Source: Nonomuraea aridisoli (GTDB lineage Bacteria; Actinomycetota; Actinomycetes; Streptosporangiales; Streptosporangiaceae). Taken from it: a stretch of 40,864 nucleotides of DNA. A program made the position numbers and the translations under genes. Positions 1 to 8,609 of the stretch are shown here, in pieces; the first letter of the stretch is position 1; each line of letters starts with the position of its first letter. The notes beneath the pieces are model-generated. The model ran no database searches and had not been told where the DNA came from. It saw only the letters and a program-made list of their open reading frames with translations. The stretch spans positions 1-40,864 of the forward strand of contig NZ_POUD01000055.1 in assembly GCF_003236395.1 (NCBI RefSeq), given 5' to 3'.

Positions 1-234
1 GTGCGGTATGAGGTGGGCGATTTCGCCGGGGTGGTGGATTTCGTGCATCACGGGCTGGCGGTGGCGATCGTGCCGCCGGCTGTCGTGGATCCGGCGGCGG
101 GGGTGCGGTTGGTCCGGGTCGGCCGGCCTGCGCCGAGGGTGGTGATGTCGATCGCGGTGGCGGCGGATCGGGAGTTGAGCCGGGCGGCGTCGGCTCTGTT
201 CGAGGCGATTCGGAGGAGCGCTTCGGACCGTTAG
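1..234 (+). CDS. LysR-family regulator, C-terminal end only (cut by window start)
   Basis: An open frame runs in from the left edge and ends with TAG at 232-234. The 77 visible residues fit the last part of a LysR substrate-binding domain: a stretch of the form VGDFAGVVDFVHHGLAVAIVP is the usual 'V..G.GIA.lP' segment lining the effector cleft, followed by a short beta strand and a final helix. The DNA-binding domain lies outside the window. The gene reads towards the sigma-factor pseudogene at 393, but the 158-base gap contains that gene's own promoter-like motif, so co-transcription is not needed. The target genes cannot be inferred. The family call rests on the C-terminal pattern only. Confidence 0.7.
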   Translation: MRYEVGDFAGVVDFVHHGLAVAIVPPAVVDPAAGVRLVRVGRPAPRVVMSIAVAADRELSRAASALFEAIRRSASDR

Positions 235-331
235 GGCGCGCGGCCCGGCATGTCGTCGATCAAGCGACTTGTCCCGTGCCGGAGGTGCGGGTGCTGCGCC
301 GGGCCGGGTGTGGGGTGATCTGCGTCATGTG

Positions 332-358
332 TGTCACAACGGGCGGGCGTGCGGTGTC
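332..358 (+). promoter_or_regulatory. ECF41-type promoter ahead of the broken sigma gene
   Basis: TGTCACA at 332-338 is followed after exactly 16 bases by TGTC at 355-358. ECF41 sigma factors are described as recognising TGTCACA-N16-CGTC, so the -35 is exact and the -10 differs at one base. The start codon of the sigma pseudogene is 34 bases downstream. It probably represents the autoregulatory promoter of the gene before it decayed, or a target of the intact paralogue at 32572. Confidence 0.6.
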
Positions 359-392
359 TTGAGGGCGTAAGCCTGCGAGCGAAGGAGACGCC

Positions 393-1202
393 ATGACCGG
401 CACCACCGAAGCGGCGGTCCGCTACGACGATCAGGCAGTCTGAGGCGGCGGGCCGGTGACTTCCGGGTCGCCCCGCGCCTATCTGGTGCGGATCACGACC
501 CGGCTGGCGCTCAACCGGCTGCGGACGATGCGGCGGCGCAAGGAGGCGTATGTCGGGCCGTGGTTGCCGGAGCCGCTGCTCACCGCGCCGGACGTGGCCG
601 AGGACGCGGTGCTCGCCGAGAGCGTGTCGATGGCGTTGATGATCGTGCTGGAGCGGTTGTCGCCGACGGAGCGTGCTGTTTTCGTGCTGCGTGAGGCGTT
701 CGATGTGGGTTATGACGAGATCGCGGCGGCGGTGGGGAAGAGTCCGGCGGCGGTGCGGCAGATCGCGCACCGGGCTCGGCGGCATGTCGATGCGTGCCGT
801 CCGCGTGAGGTGGTCTCCCCGGGGCAGATGCGGGCGGCGCTGGAGTCGTTCCGGCGGGCGTTCGAGACGGGGGATCGGCAGGGGCTTCTCGACGTGCTGG
901 CTCCTGAGGTGGTCTTCGTGAGCGACGCGGGCGGCGTCAAGCGGGGTGCGCTGCGGCCGGTGGCCGGGGCCGAGAGGGTGGCCCGGTTCATCGTGGGCGG
1001 TCTCGGCAAGGCCGGGGGTGCGCTCACCGGTGATCCGGCCGTGGTCAACGGCAGTCCGGGGCTGTTCGTCCGGGTGGGCGGCGAGCTCGACGGCGTGCTG
1101 GCGTTCAGTGTCGTGGACGGGCGGATCGCCGGTCTGTGCTACGTCCGCAATCCGGAGAAGCTGACCCGCGTCGGGGTCCGAGACCCGGTCACGTTGCGCT
1201 GA
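393..1202 (+). pseudogene. ECF41-type sigma factor lacking region 2
   Basis: ATG 393 follows a good ribosome site (GAAGGAGA, 6 bases away) but the frame stops at TGA 441-443 after 16 codons. The same frame reopens and runs to 1202. The reopened part starts right at the segment RAYLVRITTR, the end of region 2 in the intact paralogue at 32572, and then carries region 4 and the complete SnoaL-like C-terminal domain, including the DGGG-like motif (here DAGGVKR) and NPEKL near the end. About 65-70 residues covering sigma region 2, which binds the -10 element and core RNA polymerase, are missing. A large internal deletion plus an in-frame stop is the simplest reading. A protein could still start at GTG 456 and give a region 4-SnoaL fragment of 248 residues, but no ribosome site is evident there. 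Confidence 0.8.
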
Positions 1203-1300
1203 GCCCTCCGGAAGGGGGAGGAGCGGGGTCCCGGATCGCCGTCGTGGCAACGGTTCCGGGGGAGGAGGAAATCGGGCGGCCGCGCGAGCAGGCTGGAGCC

Positions 1301-2746
1301 ATGAGGATGAGCGGATGGCTGGTCGCGGCGCTGGTGCCGGTGCTGCTGGCGGCGTCGGCGCCGGCGGTGCGGGGCGAGGAGCGGCTGCGGTGGCGCGAGT
1401 GCGAGGGCGCGGGCGTTCCGGCCGGGATGCGGTGCGCGGCGGTGGAGGTGCCCGTGGACTGGGCGGAGCCGGACGGGCGGAAGGTCACGCTGGAGCTGGC
1501 GCGGCTGCCCGCCACGGAGCCGGCGCGCCGGATCGGCGGCGTGCTGGGCGTTCCCGGCGGGCCGGGCGCCAAGGGTATCGAGGACCTGAAACGCGCCGCG
1601 GGCGATCTGACCGAACTGCGCAGGCGGTTCGACCTGGTCGCCTACAACCCGCGTAACACCGTCTGGCTGGATCGGCTGCCGCCGTCGTGTCTGGAGCCGG
1701 GGACGTCGCTGGACGAGCCCCGCGATCGCGGGCAGTTCGAGGCGCTGGCCGCGAGGATGGCCAAGGCGTTCCGGGCGTGCCGGGGCGATGATCGCACCGG
1801 ACTGTTCGCTCACCTGGATTCGTTGTCGGTGGCCAGGGACATGGACGCCGTCCGCCGGGCGCTGGGCGAGGAGCGGCTGAGCTTCATGGCCAACTCCTAC
1901 GGCGGGGTGCCCATGGCGGCTTACGCCCGGCTGTTCCCGCACCGTGTTCGGGCCATGTACGTCGACGGGGTGGTGAACCAGACGGTCGGCTGGCCGCGGC
2001 AGGCGTTGCTGACCTTGTCGCGCGCCGAGCGGGTGTTCGGCAGGTTCACCGCGTGGTGCTCGGCCACCCCGGCCTGTGCCCTGCACGGTGAGGACGCCGG
2101 TGCGGTCTGGCGCGAGCTCACCCGGGAGGCCGATCGCCGGCCGATCCCGGTCACCTCGCCGGAGTTCGGCAAGGGGGAGCTGACCGGGTCGCGGTTGAAG
2201 AGCTTCGGTTTCGCGGGATTCCTCGGCGATCCGGGGCCGGGGAACGCGCGCTGGCTGGCCTTCGCGGACGCGGTGGACAGGGCCAGGCGGGGGGACGGGT
2301 CCGGTTTCGCCGATGTGGTGCTCGGCAACGCGGCCGTCTGGGCCATGCCGGGAGCGCTCGCGATGACGTGCGGGGACGAGCGCGGGTACACCGGCTACGA
2401 GCAGCTCGCGGAGGCCCGACAGAAGGCGCGGAAGGTCTCGGCGAACCTGGCGGGCGTGTCGTTCGACGCGCTGGGCTGTACGGGGTGGCCGCTGAAGGTG
2501 GCCAACCCGTCGCGCCCGCTGCCGGTTCGCGGCCTGCCGCCGGTGCTGGGGGCCGGCAGCACGTGGGGCGACCAGGCGCTGACGGAGAGCTTCACCAGGA
2601 TGATCCCTGGTTCGGTCACGGTCGGTTATGACGGGCCCGGGCACGTCATGTATCTGTCGGGCAAGCAGTGCCCGATCCGGCACGCCATCCGGTACCTGAT
2701 CGACCTGAGGCTCCCCGGGCCGGGCACCGTCTGCCCTGCCGAATGA
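1301..2746 (+). CDS. Secreted alpha/beta hydrolase, TAP-like family
   Basis: A 481-residue protein. It begins with a signal peptide (short basic start, hydrophobic run WLVAALVPVLLAA, Ala-rich cleavage region near residue 25). The fold matches tripeptidyl-aminopeptidase-like hydrolases: oxyanion region GVPGGPG, nucleophile elbow ANSYGG with Ser199, and a TAP-like C-terminal lid ending in the typical Cys..YL..G..P..G..C pattern. The presumed catalytic His448 lies in DGPGH. Two features are unusual: the normal 'D.RG.G.S' segment reads NPRNTVWLD, and the strand normally carrying the catalytic Asp (G.LD..TP) reads GAGSTWGD. It is therefore probably exported, but its activity is uncertain. ATG 1301 has GGAG only 3 bases away; ATG 1307 (9 bases) is an equally good start. 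It converges with the GNAT gene 5 bases beyond its stop. Confidence 0.8.
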   Translation: MRMSGWLVAALVPVLLAASAPAVRGEERLRWRECEGAGVPAGMRCAAVEVPVDWAEPDGRKVTLELARLPATEPARRIGGVLGVPGGPGAKGIEDLKRAAGDLTELRRRFDLVAYNPRNTVWLDRLPPSCLEPGTSLDEPRDRGQFEALAARMAKAFRACRGDDRTGLFAHLDSLSVARDMDAVRRALGEERLSFMANSYGGVPMAAYARLFPHRVRAMYVDGVVNQTVGWPRQALLTLSRAERVFGRFTAWCSATPACALHGEDAGAVWRELTREADRRPIPVTSPEFGKGELTGSRLKSFGFAGFLGDPGPGNARWLAFADAVDRARRGDGSGFADVVLGNAAVWAMPGALAMTCGDERGYTGYEQLAEARQKARKVSANLAGVSFDALGCTGWPLKVANPSRPLPVRGLPPVLGAGSTWGDQALTESFTRMIPGSVTVGYDGPGHVMYLSGKQCPIRHAIRYLIDLRLPGPGTVCPAE

Positions 2747-2751
2747 GCGGC

Positions 2752-3240
2752 TCACGCGTTCCCCTCGTCGAGGGTGCGCGTCAGGCGGATCGCCTCCTCC
2801 CGGAAGCCCAGGGCGGCGTAGAAGCGGCGGGCGGTGGTGTTGGCGGCGCCCGTCTCCAGTGTCAGGTGGCGCACGCCCTGCCGGCGGGCCCAGGTCTCGG
2901 CCGCGGCCATCAGCTGCCGGCCGACCCCGCCGCGTACCGCGTGCGGGGCGACCGCCAGCTCGCCGACGTAGGCGTCGACCGTTCCGGTGAAGTGCTGGTG
3001 GGTGTTGACGGAGACCACGCCGACGACGCCGTCGTCGGTCTCGGCGACGAACACGGCGCCGGGTCGGTCCCCCTCCGGGGTGAGGGATCCGGCGAGCCAT
3101 TGCCGGGCCGCCTCCACGACCGCCTCGGGGTCGCGCCACTCCGCCACGCCTTCGGTCAGCCGGTGGGCCAGTGTCAGGACGGCGTGGCGGTCCTCTTCAC
3201 GGATGGGCCGTATCCGCACGCCTGGGTGCTCGACGTTCAT
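2752..3240 (-). CDS. GNAT-family N-acetyltransferase
   Basis: A 162-residue protein expected to transfer an acetyl group from acetyl-CoA to an amine; the substrate is unknown. The GNAT core is clear: beta strands AVFVAETDDGVVGVVSV and AYVGELAVAPHAVRGGVG, where R-GGVG-RQL is the acetyl-CoA pyrophosphate loop, then a helix, LTLETGAAN, and the closing YAALGF motif. The start at 3240 (MNVEHPG) is chosen because a GAGG ribosome site sits just upstream; a start four codons earlier is possible. It is convergent with the hydrolase and lies 33 bases from the stop of the upstream aldo/keto reductase on the same strand, so the two may share a transcript. Confidence 0.85.
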   Translation of the reverse strand: MNVEHPGVRIRPIREEDRHAVLTLAHRLTEGVAEWRDPEAVVEAARQWLAGSLTPEGDRPGAVFVAETDDGVVGVVSVNTHQHFTGTVDAYVGELAVAPHAVRGGVGRQLMAAAETWARRQGVRHLTLETGAANTTARRFYAALGFREEAIRLTRTLDEGNA

Positions 3241-3273
3241 GGCCCTCAGCATGCCGAACGGCAGGGGTTCTGG

Positions 3274-4314
<1,041 letters not shown>

Positions 4315-4349
4315 CAGTTCTTCCTTCCAACAGATTCTTGGTCGCTACG

Positions 4350-4368
4350 TCTGGACAGCGTGTCCAGA
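4350..4368. promoter_or_regulatory. TetR operator between AKR and TetR genes
   Basis: An 8-base perfect inverted repeat, TCTGGACA/TGTCCAGA, with a 3-base centre (gcg). It begins at the edge of a minus-strand -10 hexamer TAATTT (4373-4368), so a bound dimer would cover the transcription start of the aldo/keto reductase. The core TGGAC-N5-GTCCA resembles the TGGAC-N6-GTCCA operators at 21111 and 21759. Confidence 0.7.
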
Positions 4369-4416
4369 AATTACGCTACACGAACGCCGGCGTGTGACGT
4401 ACGCTGCCGGGCCGCC

Positions 4417-4422
4417 TAGGAT
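4417..4422 (+). promoter_or_regulatory. -10 element of a probably leaderless TetR transcript
   Basis: TAGGAT (TANNNT class) ends 6 bases before ATG 4429 and no ribosome site is present. In actinobacteria this geometry places transcription start at or next to the start codon, giving a leaderless mRNA. Confidence 0.5.
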
Positions 4423-4428
4423 CCGGAC

Positions 4429-5058
4429 ATGCCTTCGATCACCCGACGCCGCACCGTGAACGTCGGCCGGCCCACCTCGGCCGAGGCGGACATCCTGGCC
4501 GCGACGCAGCGTCTGCTGATCAACGGCGCGAATTTCACCGAGCTCGGCGTGCAGCAGATCTCGGCCGAGGCCGGCGTCGCCCGCTCGACGTTCTACAACC
4601 ACTTCCGCGACAAGATCGACCTGCTCATGCGGCTGGCCACCGAGCTGATGAGCTCGTCGTTCGACGTCACCTCGGCCTGGGAGCCGTCGCAGGGCGTCGA
4701 CCGTCTCGCGGAGGTCTTCGTGCAGGTGGTGCGGGTCTACCGGGAGCACGCCGCCGTGCGGCGGGCGCTCGCGGAGGTCGCCGCCTACGACGCGACCGTG
4801 CGCGACTTCTGGGGCAAGGAGCTCGACCACTTCACCGCCTGGACGCTGCGGGTGTTGCGGGCCGAGCAGGAGGCGGGCCGCACCCCCGCCGGCGTCGACC
4901 CGGTGAGCGCCACCCGGCTGATCGTCATGGGCGGCGAACGGGCCCTGGTCGACCACGTCACCGCGGGGGACCCCGGTCATGACGCCGCGTTCGCCCGCGA
5001 GCTGGCGCTGACCTGGTGGCACGGCGTCTACCGCCGTCCCGCCGACCAGCGGTCCTGA
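4429..5058 (+). CDS. TetR-family regulator
   Basis: A 209-residue repressor. Residues about 17-65 form the TetR helix-turn-helix: AEADILAATQRLLINGANFTELGVQQISAEAGVARSTFYNHFRDK, ending in the diagnostic STFYNHF..K recognition helix. The rest is an alpha-helical ligand/dimerisation domain of no recognised subfamily. It is divergent from the aldo/keto reductase, with a strong palindrome between them, so autoregulation and control of the reductase are likely. The effector may be the reductase's carbonyl substrate (inference). It ends 6 bases before the convergent epimerase-like gene. Confidence 0.9.
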   Translation: MPSITRRRTVNVGRPTSAEADILAATQRLLINGANFTELGVQQISAEAGVARSTFYNHFRDKIDLLMRLATELMSSSFDVTSAWEPSQGVDRLAEVFVQVVRVYREHAAVRRALAEVAAYDATVRDFWGKELDHFTAWTLRVLRAEQEAGRTPAGVDPVSATRLIVMGGERALVDHVTAGDPGHDAAFARELALTWWHGVYRRPADQRS

Positions 5059-5064
5059 GGGTGA

Positions 5065-6093
5065 TCAGGGGGTGACGAGCGACCTGGCGAGCATGCTCTC
5101 GGCGGCCGCGAGGATCGCCTCGCGGGACGGGCGGGGCCGCACCCCGAGGATGCGCCGGGCCTTGTCGGTGCACACGTCCTTCACGACGTTCAGGTCGGCC
5201 GCGACGGAGCGGAACTCGGGGTTGACGCGGGCGGCGAGGCGTACGACGAGGTCGGGGATGGTGCGGGTCGGAGCCTTACGGGCCGCCTCGCCGAAGTGTT
5301 CCCTGAGCAGGGCGCCGATCTGCTTCATCGCCATCGCCGGCGCGTCGCCGGCCAGCAGGAAGCGCTCTCCTGCGGCGCCGTCGGCGGTCATCGCGGCGAC
5401 GTGGGCGGCGGCGACGTCCCGCACGTCGACGATCGGCACGTACAGGTTCGGGTATCCCGGCATCCGCCCGTCGAGGATGCGCTGCACGATGTGGTTCGCG
5501 CCTGAGACGTTCTCTCCCATCACGGGGCCCATGACCGCGACCGGCAGGATGGTGGTGAGCTCGAGGCCGCTGTGCGACCGCGCGAAGTCCCAGGCGGCCC
5601 GCTCGGAGAGGATCTTGCTCTTTCCGTAGGCGTCGACGCCCGGTCCGTCGAGGGGAGACCAGTCGTCCTCGGTGAACACGCCGTGGGGATGCGCGTGACC
5701 GAAGCCGGCGGCGTGGAAGGCCGAGGTCAGCACGCATTGTTTCACGCCCGCGTCGTGCGCCGCGCGCAGCACGCGCAGCGCGCCGTCGCGCGCCGGGACG
5801 ATCACGTCGTCGTCGTCCTTCACCCTCCCGATGGGCACGGGCGAGGCGACGTGCAGCACGAAGTCCGCGCCGCGCGTCGCGGCGGCCCAGCCGTCGTCCT
5901 TCATCAGGTCGGCTTCGAGGACGTCGAGAGCGTCGCCGCGCGTCATGCCCGCGCGGGCCAGCGCCGCGCGGACGCCTGCCTCGCGAGACGACCATCGAAC
6001 GGTGGTGCGGACCCGGTGGCCGCGTTCGAGGAGTTGGAGGATGCAGTGCCCGGCGATGAAGCCGGACCCGCCGGTGACCAGAACAAGACTCAC
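5065..6093 (-). CDS. NAD(P)-dependent epimerase/dihydroflavonol reductase-like protein
   Basis: A 342-residue extended SDR. The cofactor loop GGSGFIAGH is at the N-terminus; Arg residues after the second strand (RTTVRW) suggest NADPH. The catalytic YGKSK lies in GVDAYGKSKILSE, with an upstream Ser/Thr in VLTSAFHAAG. It resembles dihydroflavonol-4-reductase/aldehyde reductase-like SDRs that reduce ketones or aldehydes rather than true sugar epimerases. It starts at GTG 6093 with GAAGGGA about 10 bases upstream. It is divergent from the MmyB-like XRE regulator at 6230, the same arrangement as the SDR/XRE pair at 17495-19162, so that regulator probably controls it. Confidence 0.88.
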   Translation of the reverse strand: MSLVLVTGGSGFIAGHCILQLLERGHRVRTTVRWSSREAGVRAALARAGMTRGDALDVLEADLMKDDGWAAATRGADFVLHVASPVPIGRVKDDDDVIVPARDGALRVLRAAHDAGVKQCVLTSAFHAAGFGHAHPHGVFTEDDWSPLDGPGVDAYGKSKILSERAAWDFARSHSGLELTTILPVAVMGPVMGENVSGANHIVQRILDGRMPGYPNLYVPIVDVRDVAAAHVAAMTADGAAGERFLLAGDAPAMAMKQIGALLREHFGEAARKAPTRTIPDLVVRLAARVNPEFRSVAADLNVVKDVCTDKARRILGVRPRPSREAILAAAESMLARSLVTP

Positions 6094-6179
6094 AGCTGTT
6101 CGTCCCTTCGCGTGTCGGTGGGGCTTGCTCGGCCATGCTCGCCAGGGGCGGCTTCGTGGGCCAGGTTCCTCGTGACACT

Positions 6180-6190
6180 GGTAGCGGCAG
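6180..6190 (+). promoter_or_regulatory. Shared motif GGTAG-N3-CAG in an SDR/XRE divergent region
   Basis: GGTAGCGGCAG lies 40 bases before the XRE start. A related GGTAGGAACAG occurs at 18242-18252, about the same distance (32 bases) from the start of the second SDR-linked XRE regulator, and both are preceded by CAC. It is a candidate operator for this regulator type, based on two copies only. Confidence 0.35.
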
Positions 6191-6229
6191 GGACAGGACC
6201 GCGCGGCGTCCGGTGATTACCGTGGGGGC

Positions 6230-7075
6230 ATGAGCGACGAGCAGAACCTCCTGGGTGACTTTCTCCGCGCTCGCCGGGAGCTCGTCAGCCCGCGGCAGGC
6301 CGGCATCCCGGTGCTGGGCGTGCGACGGGTGCCCGGTCTGCGCCGGGAGGAGGTCGCGATGTTGTCCGGCATCAGCGTCGAGTACTACCTGCGTCTCGAG
6401 CAGGGCCGGGACCGGCACCCGTCCGGGCAGGTCCTCGCCTCCATCGCGCGGGTGCTCCAGCTCGACGACGACTCCACCGCCTACCTGATGGGCCTGTCCG
6501 CCGGCCGGCCGCGCCCCGCCCGGCGGCGTCCCCGCCGGGAGGTGGTGCCGGACAGCACCCGCACGCTGCTGCCGCGGCTGCCGTTCCCCGCGTTCGTGGA
6601 GGGCCGCTACCTCGACGTCCTGGCGGCGAACCACCTCGCCGGCGCGCTGTCCCCGCGTTTCACACCCGGCCACAACCGGCTGCGGGACCTCTTCCTCGAC
6701 CCCGCCGAACGCGACTTCTTCTCCGACTGGGAACTCGCCACCGAAGGCATCGTCGCGACCTTCCGCCAGTCCGTCGGCACGGACACCGACGACGTGCGCT
6801 TCATCGAGCTCGTCGGCGAGCTCTCCCTGGCCAGCCCCCGCTTCCGCGACCTTTGGGCACGTCACGACGTCCGGATCCGGCAGGGCGCCTCTCTCAGCTT
6901 CGACCATCCGCAGCTGGGCGAGCTCCGCCTGCATCGCGAGAAGCTCGCCATCGCCGGCACCGACGGCATCATGCTCGTCCTCTACCACCCCGAACCCGGC
7001 ACGAGCGACGCCGACAAGCTCGCCCTGCTCTCTTCCGCGACGACGAGCACCCCCCACCAGGGGGTCACAGGATGA
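6230..7075 (+). CDS. XRE regulator with MmyB-like ligand-binding domain
   Basis: A 281-residue transcription factor. Residues about 8-80 hold a helix-turn-helix with the subfamily signature PGLRREEVAMLSGISVEYYLRLEQGR; residues about 110-265 match the MmyB-like PAS-type domain (AANHLAGALSPRF, DPAERDFFSDWE, LWARHDVR, HPQLGELRLHREKLAI). Members bind small ligands, possibly fatty acids, and usually control an adjacent oxidoreductase. Here that would be the divergent epimerase-like gene. No ribosome site precedes ATG 6230, but TACCGT ends 6 bases upstream, so the transcript is probably leaderless. The last 11 bases overlap the 3' end of the convergent SDR gene. Confidence 0.9.
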   Translation: MSDEQNLLGDFLRARRELVSPRQAGIPVLGVRRVPGLRREEVAMLSGISVEYYLRLEQGRDRHPSGQVLASIARVLQLDDDSTAYLMGLSAGRPRPARRRPRREVVPDSTRTLLPRLPFPAFVEGRYLDVLAANHLAGALSPRFTPGHNRLRDLFLDPAERDFFSDWELATEGIVATFRQSVGTDTDDVRFIELVGELSLASPRFRDLWARHDVRIRQGASLSFDHPQLGELRLHREKLAIAGTDGIMLVLYHPEPGTSDADKLALLSSATTSTPHQGVTG

Positions 7076-7784
7076 GGCCGCCGGTGGCGCGGAGGTTCTG
7101 CCCGGTGATCCACTGGGAGTCGGGGCCGGCCAGGAACGCGACGACGTTCGCGATGTCGGCCGGTCGCCCGAGCCGGCCGAGAGCGGTCAGGGCGGCGGTC
7201 TGCCGCAGCGCCTCGGGCGGGTTGACGGCGTGCAGCAGGTCGGTGTCGGTCGCGCCGGGCGAGACGGTGTTGACCGTGATGCCGCGTACGCCGAACTCGC
7301 GCGCCGCGACGGCGGTGCACTGTTCGAGAGCGGCCTTGCTGGCGACGTACAGCACGTGACCGGGGGCCGGGACGGCGGTGCTGAGCGTCGAGATGTTGAC
7401 GACGCGGCCGTGGTCGCGCAGCAGCGCCGCCGCGCGCCGCATGGCCAGCAGCGGGTATTTGGCGTTGACGGTCATCACCCGGTCGAACTCTTCGGCGGTG
7501 ACCTGCTCGATCGGCGCGCGCGGGTTGACGGCCGCGTTGTTGACCAGGATGTCCAGGCCGCCGGCGACGGGTTCGAACAGCGCCTCGAGGCTGGCGGGGT
7601 CCTCCTGGTCGGCGCGGACGGCGAGCGTCCCGGCGACCGTGCGGGTGAGGTGCTCGGCGGCCGCCTTGTCGTCCTTGAAGCTGAACACGACCGTGGCGCC
7701 GTCGCGGGCCAGCCGTTCCACGATGGCGCGGCCGATGCCTCGTGAGCCGCCGGTCACCAGTGCCGTCTTTCCCTTGAGCGTCAT
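7065..7784 (-). CDS. Short-chain dehydrogenase/reductase (classical SDR)
   Basis: A 239-residue NAD(P)-dependent oxidoreductase. It has the TGGSRGIG cofactor loop (residues 11-18), NNAAVNP, Ser in NISTLST, catalytic YVASK, and the C-terminal GRLGRPADIANVVAFLAGPDSQWITGQ typical of FabG-like reductases. The usual NNAG is NNAA. The start at 7784 (MTLKGKTALV) overlaps the stop of the upstream AraC gene as ATGA, so the two are translationally coupled. That coupling suggests the AraC protein controls its own operon including this reductase. The physiological substrate is unknown. Confidence 0.9.
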   Translation of the reverse strand: MTLKGKTALVTGGSRGIGRAIVERLARDGATVVFSFKDDKAAAEHLTRTVAGTLAVRADQEDPASLEALFEPVAGGLDILVNNAAVNPRAPIEQVTAEEFDRVMTVNAKYPLLAMRRAAALLRDHGRVVNISTLSTAVPAPGHVLYVASKAALEQCTAVAAREFGVRGITVNTVSPGATDTDLLHAVNPPEALRQTAALTALGRLGRPADIANVVAFLAGPDSQWITGQNLRATGGLIL

Positions 7785-8584
7785 GGCGGGAAAGGTAGGC
7801 GAGCAGGCGCGCGCCTGTCTTGAACGAATGCGAACAACTGGGTGGGCGTCAGCCCGGTCATCGCGCGGAACTCGCGGTTGAAGTGGGGCTGGTCGGCGTA
7901 GCCGCAGGCGACCGCGGCCTCCAGGCGAGCGGACGGGCTGATCAGGGTGTGCACGGCCCGCTGGAAGCGGGCGATCCTGGCGACCGTCTTGGGCGGCAGC
8001 CCGATCCGCTCGCGGAAGCCGAGCTCCAGGTAGCGGGTGCTGACACCGAGCGTGCGGGCCAGCCCCGCGATCGTCGTCGGGCGCTGCAGGCGCCACCAGG
8101 CGCGCGTCACCAGGTCGTCGCGGTCAGCGCCGGGATCGAGGGAGGAAGTCAGCTGCTCGTCCAGCAGCGCGAACCGCGCCCGCCAGCCGGGGGCGGCGGC
8201 CAGGCGGTCCGACAGCTCGGCGGCCCGCGGGCCGAGCAGGGCGTCGAGCGGGGCGCTGGTGTGCGCGAGCTCGCGCATCGGCATGCCGAACAGCGCCGAC
8301 ACCCCGGCGGGGGACAGGCCGACGGTCACGCCGTGCCGCCAGTCGGCCTGGGCGGATATCTCGGGAACGCTGCGGGGGCCGGTGACGACCGTCCGGCGGC
8401 CCGCGAAGTCGATGATCACCGTGGCGGCGTTCAGGGGCAGGACCCTGCGCCGCGGTACGCCGTCGCCGGTGGTGCGGAACCCGGCGTAGCCGATCACGTA
8501 GGGGCGCAGGCGCGGCGGCGCCGCGCCGGTGACCGACTCGCACGGCGGCAGCCCCGCCTGCGCCGGCAGGGAGTGCAGGTGCAT
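7781..8584 (-). CDS. AraC-family transcriptional regulator
   Basis: A 267-residue protein. The N-terminal sensing domain (about 1-165) carries LPLNAATVIIDFAGRR and a segment resembling the cupin-like domains of AraC proteins; the C-terminal part (about 170-255) holds two helix-turn-helix units: TIAGLARTLGVSTRYLELGFRERIGLPPKTVARIARFQRA and a second one ending in GYADQPHFNREFRAMTGLTPTQL. The stop overlaps the SDR start (ATGA). It starts 25 bases after the stop of the acyl-CoA synthetase on the same strand, so it may be the third gene of a P450-synthetase-AraC-SDR transcript. It is the only transcription factor attached to the catabolic cluster and is its most likely regulator. Confidence 0.88.
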   Translation of the reverse strand: MHLHSLPAQAGLPPCESVTGAAPPRLRPYVIGYAGFRTTGDGVPRRRVLPLNAATVIIDFAGRRTVVTGPRSVPEISAQADWRHGVTVGLSPAGVSALFGMPMRELAHTSAPLDALLGPRAAELSDRLAAAPGWRARFALLDEQLTSSLDPGADRDDLVTRAWWRLQRPTTIAGLARTLGVSTRYLELGFRERIGLPPKTVARIARFQRAVHTLISPSARLEAAVACGYADQPHFNREFRAMTGLTPTQLFAFVQDRRAPARLPFPP

Positions 8585-8609
8585 GACCCCATCCTCGCGG
8601 GGCGGCGGG

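Noticed and set aside
231..1250. Long minus-strand open frame (339 codons) opposite the sigma pseudogene
   Set aside because: Arg/Pro/His-rich translation with no domain; it is the antisense shadow of a GC-rich gene.
4468..4474. Other GTCACA/TGTGAC hexamers in the window (such as near 4394, 27690 and 32468) as further ECF41 promoters
   Set aside because: None has CGTC or a close variant at the required 16-base spacing.
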